This document shows positions 55,978-64,000 of a stretch of 64,000 nt of DNA, in pieces (within the stretch, counting starts at the first letter, position 1; each line of letters opens with the position of its first letter). The notes below the pieces were generated by a model, which worked only from the letters and a program-made list of their open reading frames with translations, did no database searches and had not been told where the DNA came from. Position numbers and translations under genes: made by a program. This stretch comes from Gammaproteobacteria bacterium. Its GTDB lineage: Bacteria > Pseudomonadota > Gammaproteobacteria > Nevskiales > Nevskiaceae. Where the stretch lies: the NCBI GenBank assembly GCA_026398815.1, contig JAPLSA010000025.1, positions 62,001 to 126,000 on the forward strand, given 5' to 3'.

Positions 55978-56571
55978 TCAGGCGGTCTTGGGGTCTTCGC
56001 CGATCACCACGACGGTGTCACCGTCGTAGCGATGTGGCGGCACGACGATGTTGGTCGGTGCCGGCACGCCCTTGTAGACGCGTCCTGCAAGGTCAAACTT
56101 CGAACCGTGGCAGGGGCAGAAGAAGCCGCCCTGCCAGTTGGTGTCGATTTCCGGCGCCGGATGATCGGCACGCAGGATCGGCGAGCAGCCCAGGTGGGTG
56201 CAGACGCCCTTCATCACCATGAATTCCGGCTTCAGCGCACGCGACTTGTCGGTGATGTAGGCCGGCTGCTGCGGCGTCGTCGAATCCGGGTCGACCAGCT
56301 GACCTGCCACCTTCTCGAGGCTGGCCAGCATCTCCGGCGTGCGACGCACGATCCAGATCGGCTGACCGCGCCACAGGTAAGTGGCGCGCATGCCCGGCTC
56401 GAGCGTCGAGATATCGGCGATCACCGGTGCGCCGAGCGCCCGGGCGCGGGCGGAGGGCTTCAGCGAAGCGAGGAACGGCCAGGCAACGGCCGCAGCGCCA
56501 GCAGCGCCGAAGACCGAGGTGGCAGCGGTGAGGAAGCGACGGCGGTTGCCATCGACACCTTCATTGCTCAT
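55978..56571 (-). CDS. petA: Ubiquinol-cytochrome c reductase, Rieske iron-sulfur protein
   Basis: 197 residues. The TAT-type anchor (NRRRFLTAATSVFGAAGAAAVAW) ends in a single membrane helix; the soluble domain has the [2Fe-2S] ligands in GVCTHLGCSP and FFCPCHGSKFD, the usual C-T-H-L-G-C and C-P-C-H-G-S. It transfers electrons from quinol to cytochrome c1. Start at MSNEGVDGNRRRF. First gene of the petABC-sspAB unit, 74 bases downstream of a good -10 element. Confidence 0.96.
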   Translation of the reverse strand: MSNEGVDGNRRRFLTAATSVFGAAGAAAVAWPFLASLKPSARARALGAPVIADISTLEPGMRATYLWRGQPIWIVRRTPEMLASLEKVAGQLVDPDSTTPQQPAYITDKSRALKPEFMVMKGVCTHLGCSPILRADHPAPEIDTNWQGGFFCPCHGSKFDLAGRVYKGVPAPTNIVVPPHRYDGDTVVVIGEDPKTA

Positions 56572-56644
56572 GTATGTGCGACCTTTCGAGTGCTTGAAAC
56601 AAGCGGATTCAGGGAGTTGGCCTGGGCGGCCGCAAAACTCCCGC

Positions 56645-56674
56645 ATTATAGGGGCCGACGTATCGGCACGTCAT
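56645..56674 (-). promoter_or_regulatory. Candidate sigma-70 promoter for petABC-sspAB
   Basis: On the minus strand a perfect TATAAT (56645-56650) lies 18 bases after ATGACG (56669-56674), which matches four of the six -35 bases. It would start the petA mRNA about 65-70 bases before its ATG. It overlaps the end of the ABC transporter ATPase gene. Confidence 0.6.
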
Positions 56675-57660
56675 GCCCCGTTGCGATCCTCGACGCCAGT
56701 TTCGCCCTGGTTTCCGGCGGCGACGACCGGACAAGCCCAGGCTCGCAGGCCATCGGTCTGGAGAATCGGCACCTGCACCCGGCAGGATGGCTGGACCGCC
56801 GCGCATCGGGGCGCGAAGGCGCAGCCCGGCGGCCGGCGCGACGGATCGGGTGGCTGGCCGGCGATGGCCGGCAGGCGATGCGGTTTCGGGCCGTGCAACG
56901 ACGGCCGGCTGGCGAGCAGCGCAGCGCTGTAGGGATGCCGGGGTGCGGCGAGCACGGCGCGCGTCGGCCCGGCTTCGACGAGCCTGCCGGCGTACATCAC
57001 CAGCATCCGTTCGCAGTGCCCGGACACCACGCCGAGATCGTGGGTGATCAGCAGCAGCGAAAGCCCCAGCGCCTGGCGCAATTCATCCAGCAGCGCCAGC
57101 ACCTCGGCCTGCACGGTGGCATCGAGCGCGGTGGTCGGCTCATCGGCGATCAGCAGTTCCGGCCGCGCCAGCAGTGCAGTCGCGATCAGTACCCGCTGGC
57201 GCATGCCGCCGGACAGCTCGTGCGGATACTGGCCCAGCCGTCGGCGCGGCTCGTTGATGCGCACGGCATCGAGCATGGCCTGCGCTTCGCGCAGCGCATC
57301 GGCGCGGCGCATTCCGCGGTGCTGCTCCAGCACCTCGGCCATCTGCAGGCCGATGGTCAGGCAGGGATTCAGGCTGCTCATCGGGTCCTGGAAGACCATC
57401 GCGATGCGGCGGCCGCGAACGCCATCGAGCGTCGCTCGCGGTGCGCCCAGCAGTTCTTCGCCGCGCAGGCGCACCGAGCCCTCGATCGTCGCGGTGGCCG
57501 GCAGCAGGCCGAGCATCGCCAGCGCCGTCTGGCTCTTGCCGGAACCGGATTCGCCGACCAGCGCCAGCGACTCCCCGGCCTCGATCGAAAAGCTGACGCC
57601 GTCGACGACGGTGACCCCGCGATGGCGGACGCGCAGCTGGTCGATGCTCAGCAGGCTCAT
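56671..57660 (-). CDS. Peptide-type ABC transporter ATPase (OppD/DppD-like)
   Basis: 329 residues. Walker A GESGSGKSQTA, signature LSGGMRQRVLIA, Walker B LLIADEPTTALD and the H-loop THDLGVV are present. The C-terminal oligopeptide-binding extension (about 265-310) has PPGCAFAPRCAAVQPSC, with the Cys cluster of OppD-type proteins. It powers the two permeases upstream. The usual second ATPase (OppF) is not found next to it; this single ATPase may serve as a homodimer or pair with one from elsewhere. Confidence 0.92.
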   Translation of the reverse strand: MSLLSIDQLRVRHRGVTVVDGVSFSIEAGESLALVGESGSGKSQTALAMLGLLPATATIEGSVRLRGEELLGAPRATLDGVRGRRIAMVFQDPMSSLNPCLTIGLQMAEVLEQHRGMRRADALREAQAMLDAVRINEPRRRLGQYPHELSGGMRQRVLIATALLARPELLIADEPTTALDATVQAEVLALLDELRQALGLSLLLITHDLGVVSGHCERMLVMYAGRLVEAGPTRAVLAAPRHPYSAALLASRPSLHGPKPHRLPAIAGQPPDPSRRPPGCAFAPRCAAVQPSCRVQVPILQTDGLRAWACPVVAAGNQGETGVEDRNGA

Positions 57661-58478
57661 CGGCCGGGCACGTCCAGCGCGGCGCGCAGGGCATCGCCGA
57701 GCCGATTGAAAGCCAGCAAGGTCGTGGCCAGGAAACCGGCCGGGAAGATCAGGCCCCACGGCGTGGCGTCGATCGCACGCGCACCGTCGTTGACCAGCGC
57801 GCCCCAGCTGGTCGCCGGTTCCTGGATGCCGAGGCCGAGAAAGCTCAGGAACGATTCGACCAGGATGGCCTGCGGGATGGTCAGCGTGGCGCAGACGATC
57901 ACCACGCCGCCGAGGTTCGGCAGCACATGGCGAACCAGGATCGCCGTGCTGCCCAGCCCGGAAACGATGGCGGCATCGATGAACGGCTGCCGGCGCAGGG
58001 CCAATGTCTGGCCGCGGACGATGCGCGCCATGTCCAGCCAGCTGACCGCGCCGATCGCGACGAAGATCAGCAGCCAGTGACGGCCGAACAGCACCATCAG
58101 CAGGATCACGAAGAACATGAACGGCAGTGCGTAGAGCACGTCGACGAGGCGCATCAGCAGCGCATCGATCCGCCCGCCGAACCAGCCGGCGACCGCCCCC
58201 CAGAGAACGCCGATGGCCAGCGACACCAGGGTCGACACCAGCCCCACGGCCAGCGACAGCCGGCCGCCGACACAGACCCGGGCGAACAGATCGCGGCCCA
58301 GGTCATCGGTGCCGAAGGGATGCGCCAGGCTGGGCGCGGCCGCCCAGTCGGCATCGAAGTCGATGGCATCGAACGGCTGCGGCGCGAGCCAGGGGCCGAT
58401 CGCCGCCAGCAGCACGATCAGCAGCAGCACCATCGCCGGCACCGCCACTGCCGGCTGCCCGAACGCGCCAGCCTTCAT
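57657..58478 (-). CDS. Peptide-type ABC transporter permease (OppC-like)
   Basis: 273 residues with six membrane helices and the DppC/OppC family signs: AHPFGTDDLGRDLFARV near the N-terminus and the cytoplasmic EAA-type loop DAAIVSGLGSTAILVRHVLPN. The C-terminal FLSFLGLGIQEPATSWGALVND motif is family-typical. It overlaps both neighbours by four bases, so the transporter genes are coupled. Confidence 0.9.
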   Translation of the reverse strand: MKAGAFGQPAVAVPAMVLLLIVLLAAIGPWLAPQPFDAIDFDADWAAAPSLAHPFGTDDLGRDLFARVCVGGRLSLAVGLVSTLVSLAIGVLWGAVAGWFGGRIDALLMRLVDVLYALPFMFFVILLMVLFGRHWLLIFVAIGAVSWLDMARIVRGQTLALRRQPFIDAAIVSGLGSTAILVRHVLPNLGGVVIVCATLTIPQAILVESFLSFLGLGIQEPATSWGALVNDGARAIDATPWGLIFPAGFLATTLLAFNRLGDALRAALDVPGR

Positions 58479-59392
58479 GTCGGCCGCGTCCGAGGATCGA
58501 GCAGGCCATAGGCGAGATCGACCAGGAAATTGAAGGTCACCACCAGCGCGCCGTAGAACAGCACCACGCCGAGCACCAGCGTGTAATCGCGATTCAGCGC
58601 GCCCTGCACGAAATAGCGGCCGATGCCGGGAATGCCGAACACCTGTTCGACCACCACCGAGCCGGTCATCAGGCCCGCCGCTGCCGGCCCGAGCCAGGAC
58701 AGCACCGGCAGCAGCGCCGGCCGCAGTGCGTGGCGGAACACGATCAGCCGTTCCGGCAGGCCCTTGGCGCGGGCAGCGCGAATCCACGGCGCGGCCAGCA
58801 CTTCGCCGAGTGCGCCGCGCGTCAGCCGGGCGATGGCCGCCAGCTGCGGCAGCGCCAGCGCAACCGCCGGCAGCAGCACCGAAGCCGGACCGTCCCAGCC
58901 GCCGGCCGGCAGCCAGTCGAGCGCCAGTGCGAACACCAGAATCAGCAGCGGCGCCACCACATACGACGGCAGCGACAGGCCGAGCAGCGCCAGCAGCATC
59001 AGGCCGCGATCCAGCGCGCTGTCGCGGCGCAGCGCCGCGATCGCGCCGAGCGCGACACCACCGGTCAGCGCCAGCAGCAGCGCGACTGCGCCAAGTGCGG
59101 CCGACACCGGCGCGCCATCACCGATCAGGCCAGCCACGCTGCGCCCCTCGTACTGCAGCGATGGCCCGAGATCCCCGTGCAGCAGGCCGCCGAGATAGCG
59201 GCCGAACTGCCGCCAGGCCGGCTCGTCGAGATGGAACTGCGCGTTCAGCCGCGCCTCCACTTCCGGCGCCAGGCTGCGTTCGCTGTCGAACGGCCCGCCG
59301 GGCGCGGCGTGCATCAGGAAGAAGCTCAGGCCGACGAGCACGAACAGCGTCGGCACCGCCGTCAACAGGCGTGTCGCCGCCCGGCTCAGCAT
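58475..59392 (-). CDS. Peptide-type ABC transporter permease (OppB-like)
   Basis: 305 residues. The N-terminal LLTAVPTLFVLVGLSFFLMHAAPGGPF is the OppB/DppB start; an EAA-type loop (RAARAKGLPERLIVFRHALRPALLPVL) and terminal VLGVVLFYGALVVTFNFLVDLAYGLLDPR close the family pattern. Six membrane helices. It overlaps the OppC-like gene (ATGA) and follows the binding-protein gene by nine bases. Confidence 0.9.
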   Translation of the reverse strand: MLSRAATRLLTAVPTLFVLVGLSFFLMHAAPGGPFDSERSLAPEVEARLNAQFHLDEPAWRQFGRYLGGLLHGDLGPSLQYEGRSVAGLIGDGAPVSAALGAVALLLALTGGVALGAIAALRRDSALDRGLMLLALLGLSLPSYVVAPLLILVFALALDWLPAGGWDGPASVLLPAVALALPQLAAIARLTRGALGEVLAAPWIRAARAKGLPERLIVFRHALRPALLPVLSWLGPAAAGLMTGSVVVEQVFGIPGIGRYFVQGALNRDYTLVLGVVLFYGALVVTFNFLVDLAYGLLDPRTRPT

Positions 59393-59401
59393 CGGCGGCC
59401 G

Positions 59402-60997
59402 CTACGGCGCACGCAGCTGCAGGTCCTTGCTGGCGTGCCAGTCCAGGCTGTTGTCATGCCAGCCTTCGACCCTCGGCTTGACCAGATGCTTGGAGGCGTA
59501 GAAGTAGATCGGCAGGATCGGCGCGTCATCGAGCATCTGTCGTTCGGCCACTTCCAGCCGGCTGCGACGCACCGCCGGATCGTCGGCCTGCGCGGCCGCC
59601 TGCAGCAGCGCATCGTAGGCGGCATCGGCGTAGCCGGAATCGTTGCGCGGATGGTGGCTTTCCAGGATTTCCGCGAAGCCGAAGGCATCGTCGCTATCGG
59701 CGATCCAGGTGTTGCGGAAGGCTTCGGTCTCGTGGCGCGCGCGGCGATGCTGCAGGAACACCTTCCATTCCTCGTTGACCAGCGTCACCTCGGCGCCGAG
59801 CACCTGCTTCCACATCGCCGCGATCACCACGGCGATGCGCTTGTGATCGTCGGAAGTGTTGTAGCGAATCTGCACCTGCAATGGCTTCGCGGCCGAGTAG
59901 CCGGCTTCGGCATACAGCCGCCGCGCCTCCGCTTCCCGCTGCGCGCGCGGCCACTGCGCCCAGCCCGGCACCTGCGGCGTGTAGTCGTGGATACCGGGCG
60001 GCACCAGGCTCCAGGCCGGCATGGCGAGATCGTGCAACACCTTGCGGGCGATCAGCGGCCGGTCGATAGCCAGCGACAGCGCCTGCCGCAACGGCCGGTT
60101 GCCGGCGAACGGCGGGCGCGTGAGATTCAGCCCGTAGAAGTAGCTGCCCAGGTACGGCGCCACGCGCAGCTCCGCGCCGAGCGTGCGGCGTATCCACGGC
60201 ACCTGCGTGGCCGGCACCGAGGTGGTCACGTCGAGTTCGTCAGCGCGGTAGCGCTTCAGTTCGGAATGCAGGTCCTCGGTTGGCAGGTAACGCACCTCGC
60301 CGATCGAGGTCTGTCGGTCGTTCCAGTAATGGCGGTTGCGCTGCAAGCGGATGTGCGACTGCAGCCGCCATTCGACCAGCCGGTACGCGCCGTTGCCGAT
60401 CCGCGCGCCCGGCGCCGGATCGCCTGCCCGATCCGCCGGATGAATCGGCGCCGCCGCCGGATGCGCGAGCAGCGCCGGCAGGTTCGGCAGCGGCCGGTCG
60501 AGACGGATGCGCAGCGTGCGGGCGTCGTCGGCCTGGACACCTAGCGCCGATACCGGCCGCCGGCCGGCGATCACCGCCTCGCCGTTGGCGATCGCCGCGA
60601 ACAGGCTGGCGTAGCCGGAAGCCGTCGCCGGGTCGAGCAGCCGGCGCAGGCCGGCAGCGAAATCCTCGGCGCTCAGCACATCGCCGTTGGACCAGCGCAG
60701 GCCGTCGCGGAGCTGCAGCCGCAGTTCGCGGCCGTCGGCTCGCCAATGCCAGGATTCGGCAGCCGCCGGCAGCAGTTCGCCGGACGGCCCGATTCCGGTC
60801 AGCCCCTCGTACAGATCCCGCAGAATGTTGCCGGCACTGACCCCGGTTGCTTTCTGCGGATCGAGCGATTCCGGCTCGTTGCCGTTGCCGATCCGCAGCA
60901 CGCCCGGCTCCGCGCGCAGTGGCGCAGATACAAGCAGGCTAGCCACGAGGCACGCCGCAACGAATGGCCGCCGATGCCGAAGCAGCCGCGCCGTCAT
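59402..60997 (-). CDS. Peptide-type ABC transporter substrate-binding protein
   Basis: 531 residues with a signal peptide (FVAACLVASLLVSAPLRAEPG). Family-5 binding-protein motifs: GNEPESLDPQKATGVSAGNI, LYEGLTG, LRDGLRWSNGDVLSAEDF, and RQALSLAIDRPLIARKVL. Similar in layout to OppA/peptide-binding proteins. It overlaps the previous (upstream) gene by four bases (ATGA). Ligand may be peptide, microcin-like or opine; not deducible. Confidence 0.9.
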   Translation of the reverse strand: MTARLLRHRRPFVAACLVASLLVSAPLRAEPGVLRIGNGNEPESLDPQKATGVSAGNILRDLYEGLTGIGPSGELLPAAAESWHWRADGRELRLQLRDGLRWSNGDVLSAEDFAAGLRRLLDPATASGYASLFAAIANGEAVIAGRRPVSALGVQADDARTLRIRLDRPLPNLPALLAHPAAAPIHPADRAGDPAPGARIGNGAYRLVEWRLQSHIRLQRNRHYWNDRQTSIGEVRYLPTEDLHSELKRYRADELDVTTSVPATQVPWIRRTLGAELRVAPYLGSYFYGLNLTRPPFAGNRPLRQALSLAIDRPLIARKVLHDLAMPAWSLVPPGIHDYTPQVPGWAQWPRAQREAEARRLYAEAGYSAAKPLQVQIRYNTSDDHKRIAVVIAAMWKQVLGAEVTLVNEEWKVFLQHRRARHETEAFRNTWIADSDDAFGFAEILESHHPRNDSGYADAAYDALLQAAAQADDPAVRRSRLEVAERQMLDDAPILPIYFYASKHLVKPRVEGWHDNSLDWHASKDLQLRAP

Positions 60998-61611
60998 TTC
61001 ACCCGGCGCACACGCAGCTGTGGACCGCTGGGCTCGAAGCGGAGCCAGTAGCTGCCGATCAGGTTGCGCCATAGCGCCACCGGCGGATCGTTCGCGATCA
61101 CGCTGAATTCGCGGTCGTCGATGACCTGCCACCGCTGACCGTTGTCGAGCAGCAGCAGCTGGCCACGCTCCGGTCCATCAACCACACCGACCACGCGAGC
61201 CTCGATCCGTTCGGGCTCCTTCGGCTGGTCCGCGCGGACCGGCGCCGGTACTGATTCCTTGCCGAAGGCATCGGCAACCGCCGGCGTCGCCGGCTTGGCC
61301 TCGCCCGCGGCCCGGCTTGCAGGCGCTGCCGCTGTAGCGCTGTCGGCTTGCTGCGGTGGCGCCGATGACAACGACTGCTGAGCTTCCGCCGTGCCGCCGG
61401 CCGACGGCGGCACGGCTGCGGACGCGGCGCGCCCGAGCGCGCGGTCGTAGCAAGCCAGCCGCGCGGCATCATCGGCGATCGGCACGCAGCGGGCGGCGCC
61501 GGCATCCGCCGCTGCCGTTCCGGCCAGCATCAGCATGGACGTTAAGAGCGCCAGCCTGCCCTGTCGTCCCACCTTCCAACGCGGTCGGCGATCGCCGTGC
61601 CTGGATGCCAT
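60994..61611 (-). CDS. Exported protein of unknown function upstream of the ABC transporter
   Basis: 205 residues. A basic N-terminus and hydrophobic stretch (LALLTSMLMLAGTAAADAG) form a signal peptide. The mature part starts with ARCVPIADDAARLACYDRALG, a motif (C-x-x-I-x-D-x-x-R-L-x-C-Y-D) that I know from several periplasmic proteins including type VI-associated ones; a Pro/Ala-rich linker follows (about 65-115), then a small beta domain (IEARVVGVVDGPERGQLLLLDNGQRWQVIDD). The stop overlaps the binding-protein start (ATGA), so it is in the same unit. Role unknown. Confidence 0.65.
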   Translation of the reverse strand: MASRHGDRRPRWKVGRQGRLALLTSMLMLAGTAAADAGAARCVPIADDAARLACYDRALGRAASAAVPPSAGGTAEAQQSLSSAPPQQADSATAAAPASRAAGEAKPATPAVADAFGKESVPAPVRADQPKEPERIEARVVGVVDGPERGQLLLLDNGQRWQVIDDREFSVIANDPPVALWRNLIGSYWLRFEPSGPQLRVRRVK

Positions 61612-61627
61612 GTCGAGTTCGATCTCC

Positions 61628-61658
61628 CAAATAAGAAGAGGGGGCCGAAGCCCCCTCT
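61628..61658 (-). terminator. Rho-independent terminator of the TonB receptor gene
   Basis: On the minus strand AGAGGGGGC and GCCCCCTCT (9-bp stem, TTCG loop) are followed by TCTTATTTGGG. It ends the receptor gene 25 bases after its stop. Confidence 0.8.
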
Positions 61659-61682
61659 CCTGTCACATCGCTGCGGTGAAGC

Positions 61683-64000
61683 TTACAGGCGAATCTGCGC
61701 GCCGAGGTACCAGGCGCGGCCGAACGGCTCGTAGCCTTCCGCCGGGAAGGTACGCGAGCCAACCGGCTGGCCGAGGTCGCCATTGGTGCCGCCAACGCCG
61801 ACGTACTTGTCGAACACGTTGGTCACACCGCCGTACAACGTCATGTCCAGCCAGTCCTGCTGCAGGTTGTAGCGCAGCTGCACGTCGTGGAAGGTCACGG
61901 TCGGCAGGCGACCCGCACGATCGTCCACCTCGAAGACGTCGACATCGGACGCGCCGATGATCGTCGTCTGCCAGTAGGCCGTCAGCGGGCCGTTGACATA
62001 GGCCATGTTCACGAACGCACGGTCCTTCGCGTAGCCGACCTTGCCGCGGTTGTCGGTGGTCTTGCCGAACACCGTGAACTCCTGACGCAGCAGGTGGGTA
62101 TAGCGGGTGGTCATGTTGATGCGGCCCAGATCGAAACCGGCACCGGACACGATGTCGGACAGCCGCAGACGGTACAGCGTCTGCATGTCGACACCCGACT
62201 GCCGCTCGGTACCGATGTTCAGCACGCCACCGCTGACTTCATCCAGCGCACCGATCTGCGGGCCATTCTTGAACCGGTTGACGTTGTCGCAGAACAGGTT
62301 GTCCGGCGAATACGACAGAACGTCGGAGCGGTAGCACTGCGTCAGCGAGACATCGCGCCGCACTTCGCTGACACCGTTCTTGATGTCGATGCTGTAGAAG
62401 TCGGCGCTGAACTCCAGGCCGTCCACCACACGGTTGCCGCTGCGCGGCGTGAGGACGATGCCGTACGTCCGCGAGTTGCTGGTCTCTTCGGTCAGCACGC
62501 CGAACGCCGGGGACGCGCCGGTGAAGCCACCGGTGCCATCCCGTTCCGCCTGCGTCAGCGCCAGGCCACCCGTTTCCTCGACGCGCTGGGCGACGTTCGG
62601 ATCAGCCAGGCAGTTCTGGGCCAGCACGCTGTTGACGGTTGACAGCTTGATGCCGCTGTTCAGCGTTTCGGTCGGGTCGTTGGCACCCACCGTATTGAAG
62701 AACGCCGGATTGCCCGAAGCATCACGCGTCACGCCACGGCAGGGGTCGACCACCGTTTCGAAGGTTTCGCTGCCGGACGAGAACAGCTCGCCGACGTTCG
62801 GCGCACGCACCGCACGGGCGTACTGCGCACGCGGACGCACCCAGTTGTTGATCTGCCAGCTCGCGCTGATCGAGTACGCAGTGGTCTTGCCAATCGACGA
62901 GTAGTCCGAGCCACGGATGGCGCCGGCCACCGTGAAGTCCTTCGCAAACGGCTTGTCGACCAGCAGCGGCAGCCTCAGTTCGCCGAAGATTTCGTTGACA
63001 TCGAACGAACCCGACTGCTCCTTGATCACATTGCCGCCGTTCTGGCCACTCTGGGTCAGTGCGTCCGGAACGTCGCTCGACTTCTCGGTACGGCGTTCGA
63101 CACCCGCCGAGAAGGCGATCGGACCGCCGGTCGGAATCTGCCAGAAGCTGCCGGCCACGAAGGCGTTGGTGACGATCTGTTGGATCTCGGCGATCCGGGT
63201 CGACGGTGCGCGGATGTACTGGAACGCGCGCTCATCGATGGTGTTCTGGCCGAAGATGTAGACCGGTGCACAACCTTCTACGACCGCCACCTGATTGGCG
63301 CAGGTCACAGTGTTGGTGGTCGGATCGGTGGTGACGTTGAACGCTTCGCGAAGGTTCGCGACGTTCAACTGGCCACCCGAGTTCACGGCGGTGTTGGTGA
63401 CGCCGTAGTTGAACGAGGCTTCATAGTTCAGCGACTTGAAGAAGCCCTCGCCGACCAGCGGAATCAGGTCGCCTTCGACGCCAGACACCGAGCGGAAGGT
63501 CTGGCGAACGGCGGTCAGACCGCGGTTGCCGACTTCGCTCAGACGACGGGCGAAACCGATGACTGCAGTGTCGGGCGTCAGTTCCGGGTTGGCGGCCAGC
63601 ACGGCATCGCGCAGCGCGACTGGAACAACGCCGCTCGACAGCGGCACGCCACTCGCCATGTTGCAGGTATCGAGGAAGCCGTTGCGATCGGTGTCCTGGC
63701 AGCTGGGCAGACCGTCATAGACGTCTTCCGAGCTCAGCGGGAACGGCTCCAGCTCCGAACGCGCCTTCGAACGGGCATAGGTGCCTTCGAAGAACACGCG
63801 GGCCGACGGGTTGAACTCATAGTTCATCACCGTCGACAACAGGGTGCGATCCAGCGGCGTGGACAGCGCACGGATGGCATTGCGGTTGAAGCCATCCATC
63901 GAGCCGACATACGAACGCGGCATGCCGGTGAGTGGATCGATCACCAGATTCTGCGTCGTGCCGTTGACCGGAATGCCGTTCTCGCCCGGGACATTGGGAA
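61683..64000 (-). CDS. TonB-dependent receptor, C-terminal part (5' truncated by window)
   Basis: The frame is open to the right edge; about 772 residues are in the window. This is the beta-barrel of a TonB-dependent outer-membrane receptor: long runs of alternating Tyr/Phe/Gly strands, ARAVRAPNVGELFSSGSETFE (the conserved RAPN/S-x-x-E-LF motif), VDGLEFSADFYSIDIKNGV (the FSADYYxIxI-type repeat), VTNVFDKYVGVGG and a final strand ending AWYLGAQIRL. An Asp/Asn loop with flanking Cys residues (SCQDTDRNGFLDTC) looks like a calcium-binding EF-hand-type loop. It likely imports a siderophore, plant polymer or peptide; the plug and TonB box lie outside. Large extracellular Cys loops are typical of the Oar-like/xanthomonad group. 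Confidence 0.93.
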   Translation of the reverse strand, partial: PNVPGENGIPVNGTTQNLVIDPLTGMPRSYVGSMDGFNRNAIRALSTPLDRTLLSTVMNYEFNPSARVFFEGTYARSKARSELEPFPLSSEDVYDGLPSCQDTDRNGFLDTCNMASGVPLSSGVVPVALRDAVLAANPELTPDTAVIGFARRLSEVGNRGLTAVRQTFRSVSGVEGDLIPLVGEGFFKSLNYEASFNYGVTNTAVNSGGQLNVANLREAFNVTTDPTTNTVTCANQVAVVEGCAPVYIFGQNTIDERAFQYIRAPSTRIAEIQQIVTNAFVAGSFWQIPTGGPIAFSAGVERRTEKSSDVPDALTQSGQNGGNVIKEQSGSFDVNEIFGELRLPLLVDKPFAKDFTVAGAIRGSDYSSIGKTTAYSISASWQINNWVRPRAQYARAVRAPNVGELFSSGSETFETVVDPCRGVTRDASGNPAFFNTVGANDPTETLNSGIKLSTVNSVLAQNCLADPNVAQRVEETGGLALTQAERDGTGGFTGASPAFGVLTEETSNSRTYGIVLTPRSGNRVVDGLEFSADFYSIDIKNGVSEVRRDVSLTQCYRSDVLSYSPDNLFCDNVNRFKNGPQIGALDEVSGGVLNIGTERQSGVDMQTLYRLRLSDIVSGAGFDLGRINMTTRYTHLLRQEFTVFGKTTDNRGKVGYAKDRAFVNMAYVNGPLTAYWQTTIIGASDVDVFEVDDRAGRLPTVTFHDVQLRYNLQQDWLDMTLYGGVTNVFDKYVGVGGTNGDLGQPVGSRTFPAEGYEPFGRAWYLGAQIRL

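Overview
The window is high-GC chromosomal DNA that looks gammaproteobacterial. I infer this from conserved neighbourhoods: petABC followed by sspA-sspB; cutA, a DsbD-like gene, aroQ, accB, accC, prmA, fis and purH in that order; and the ALDH half of a bifunctional PutA at the left edge. A Nevskiales/Xanthomonadales-type organism is plausible, but there is no rRNA or other strong marker to prove it. Almost all strands are filled with genes; long antisense ORFs are GC shadows.

Layout: 1-2.0 kb, end of putA and a spermidine-synthase-like gene. 2.1-14.4 kb, a cellulose synthesis operon behind an AT-rich leader with a good sigma-54-like promoter: bcsD, a small BcsR/BcsP-like gene, a fused bcsAB, bcsZ, bcsC and two small exported-protein genes, nearly all stop/start overlapping. 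14.4-25.1 kb, mixed genes (DUF455, FAH-fold hydrolase, beta-barrel protein, secreted GH5-CBM2 cellulase, radical SAM, phosphatase, MFS transporter, PhoX-like, PNPOx-like) with two repeat elements: a 135-bp palindromic element and a 172-bp tandem array of REP-like hairpins. 25.1-29.5 kb, M23 peptidase, thrS, COG0523 GTPase, cutA. 29.5-36.5 kb, the thiol-redox/aroQ/accBC/prmA/fis/purH block. 36.5-45.2 kb, nucleotidase, an ECF sigma/anti-sigma/DUF4097 unit, and a compact accessory cluster (cupin, dienelactone hydrolase, HCCA-isomerase-like, GNAT, ABM-like) beside a GlxA-type regulator. 45.3-49.7 kb, a TetR regulator divergent from a thiolase and a FadB-like beta-oxidation pair. 50.0-52.7 kb, an unknown secreted protein and a SulP transporter. 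52.7-56.6 kb, sspB-sspA-petC-petB-petA. 56.7-61.6 kb, a peptide-type ABC transporter. 61.7 kb to the edge, the C-terminal part of a TonB-dependent receptor.

The most striking observations are: accC carries an in-frame amber codon exactly at the codon for the conserved metal-binding Glu288, with Asn290 also changed; a 273-bp palindromic element sits between accC and prmA and supplies the accC stop and the prmA start codon; the DsbD homologue at its usual syntenic place is reduced to the N-terminal periplasmic domain; cellulose synthase is a BcsA-BcsB fusion with BcsD; and a 14-bp GTAA-N6-TTAC palindrome occurs twice between the TetR gene and the beta-oxidation genes.
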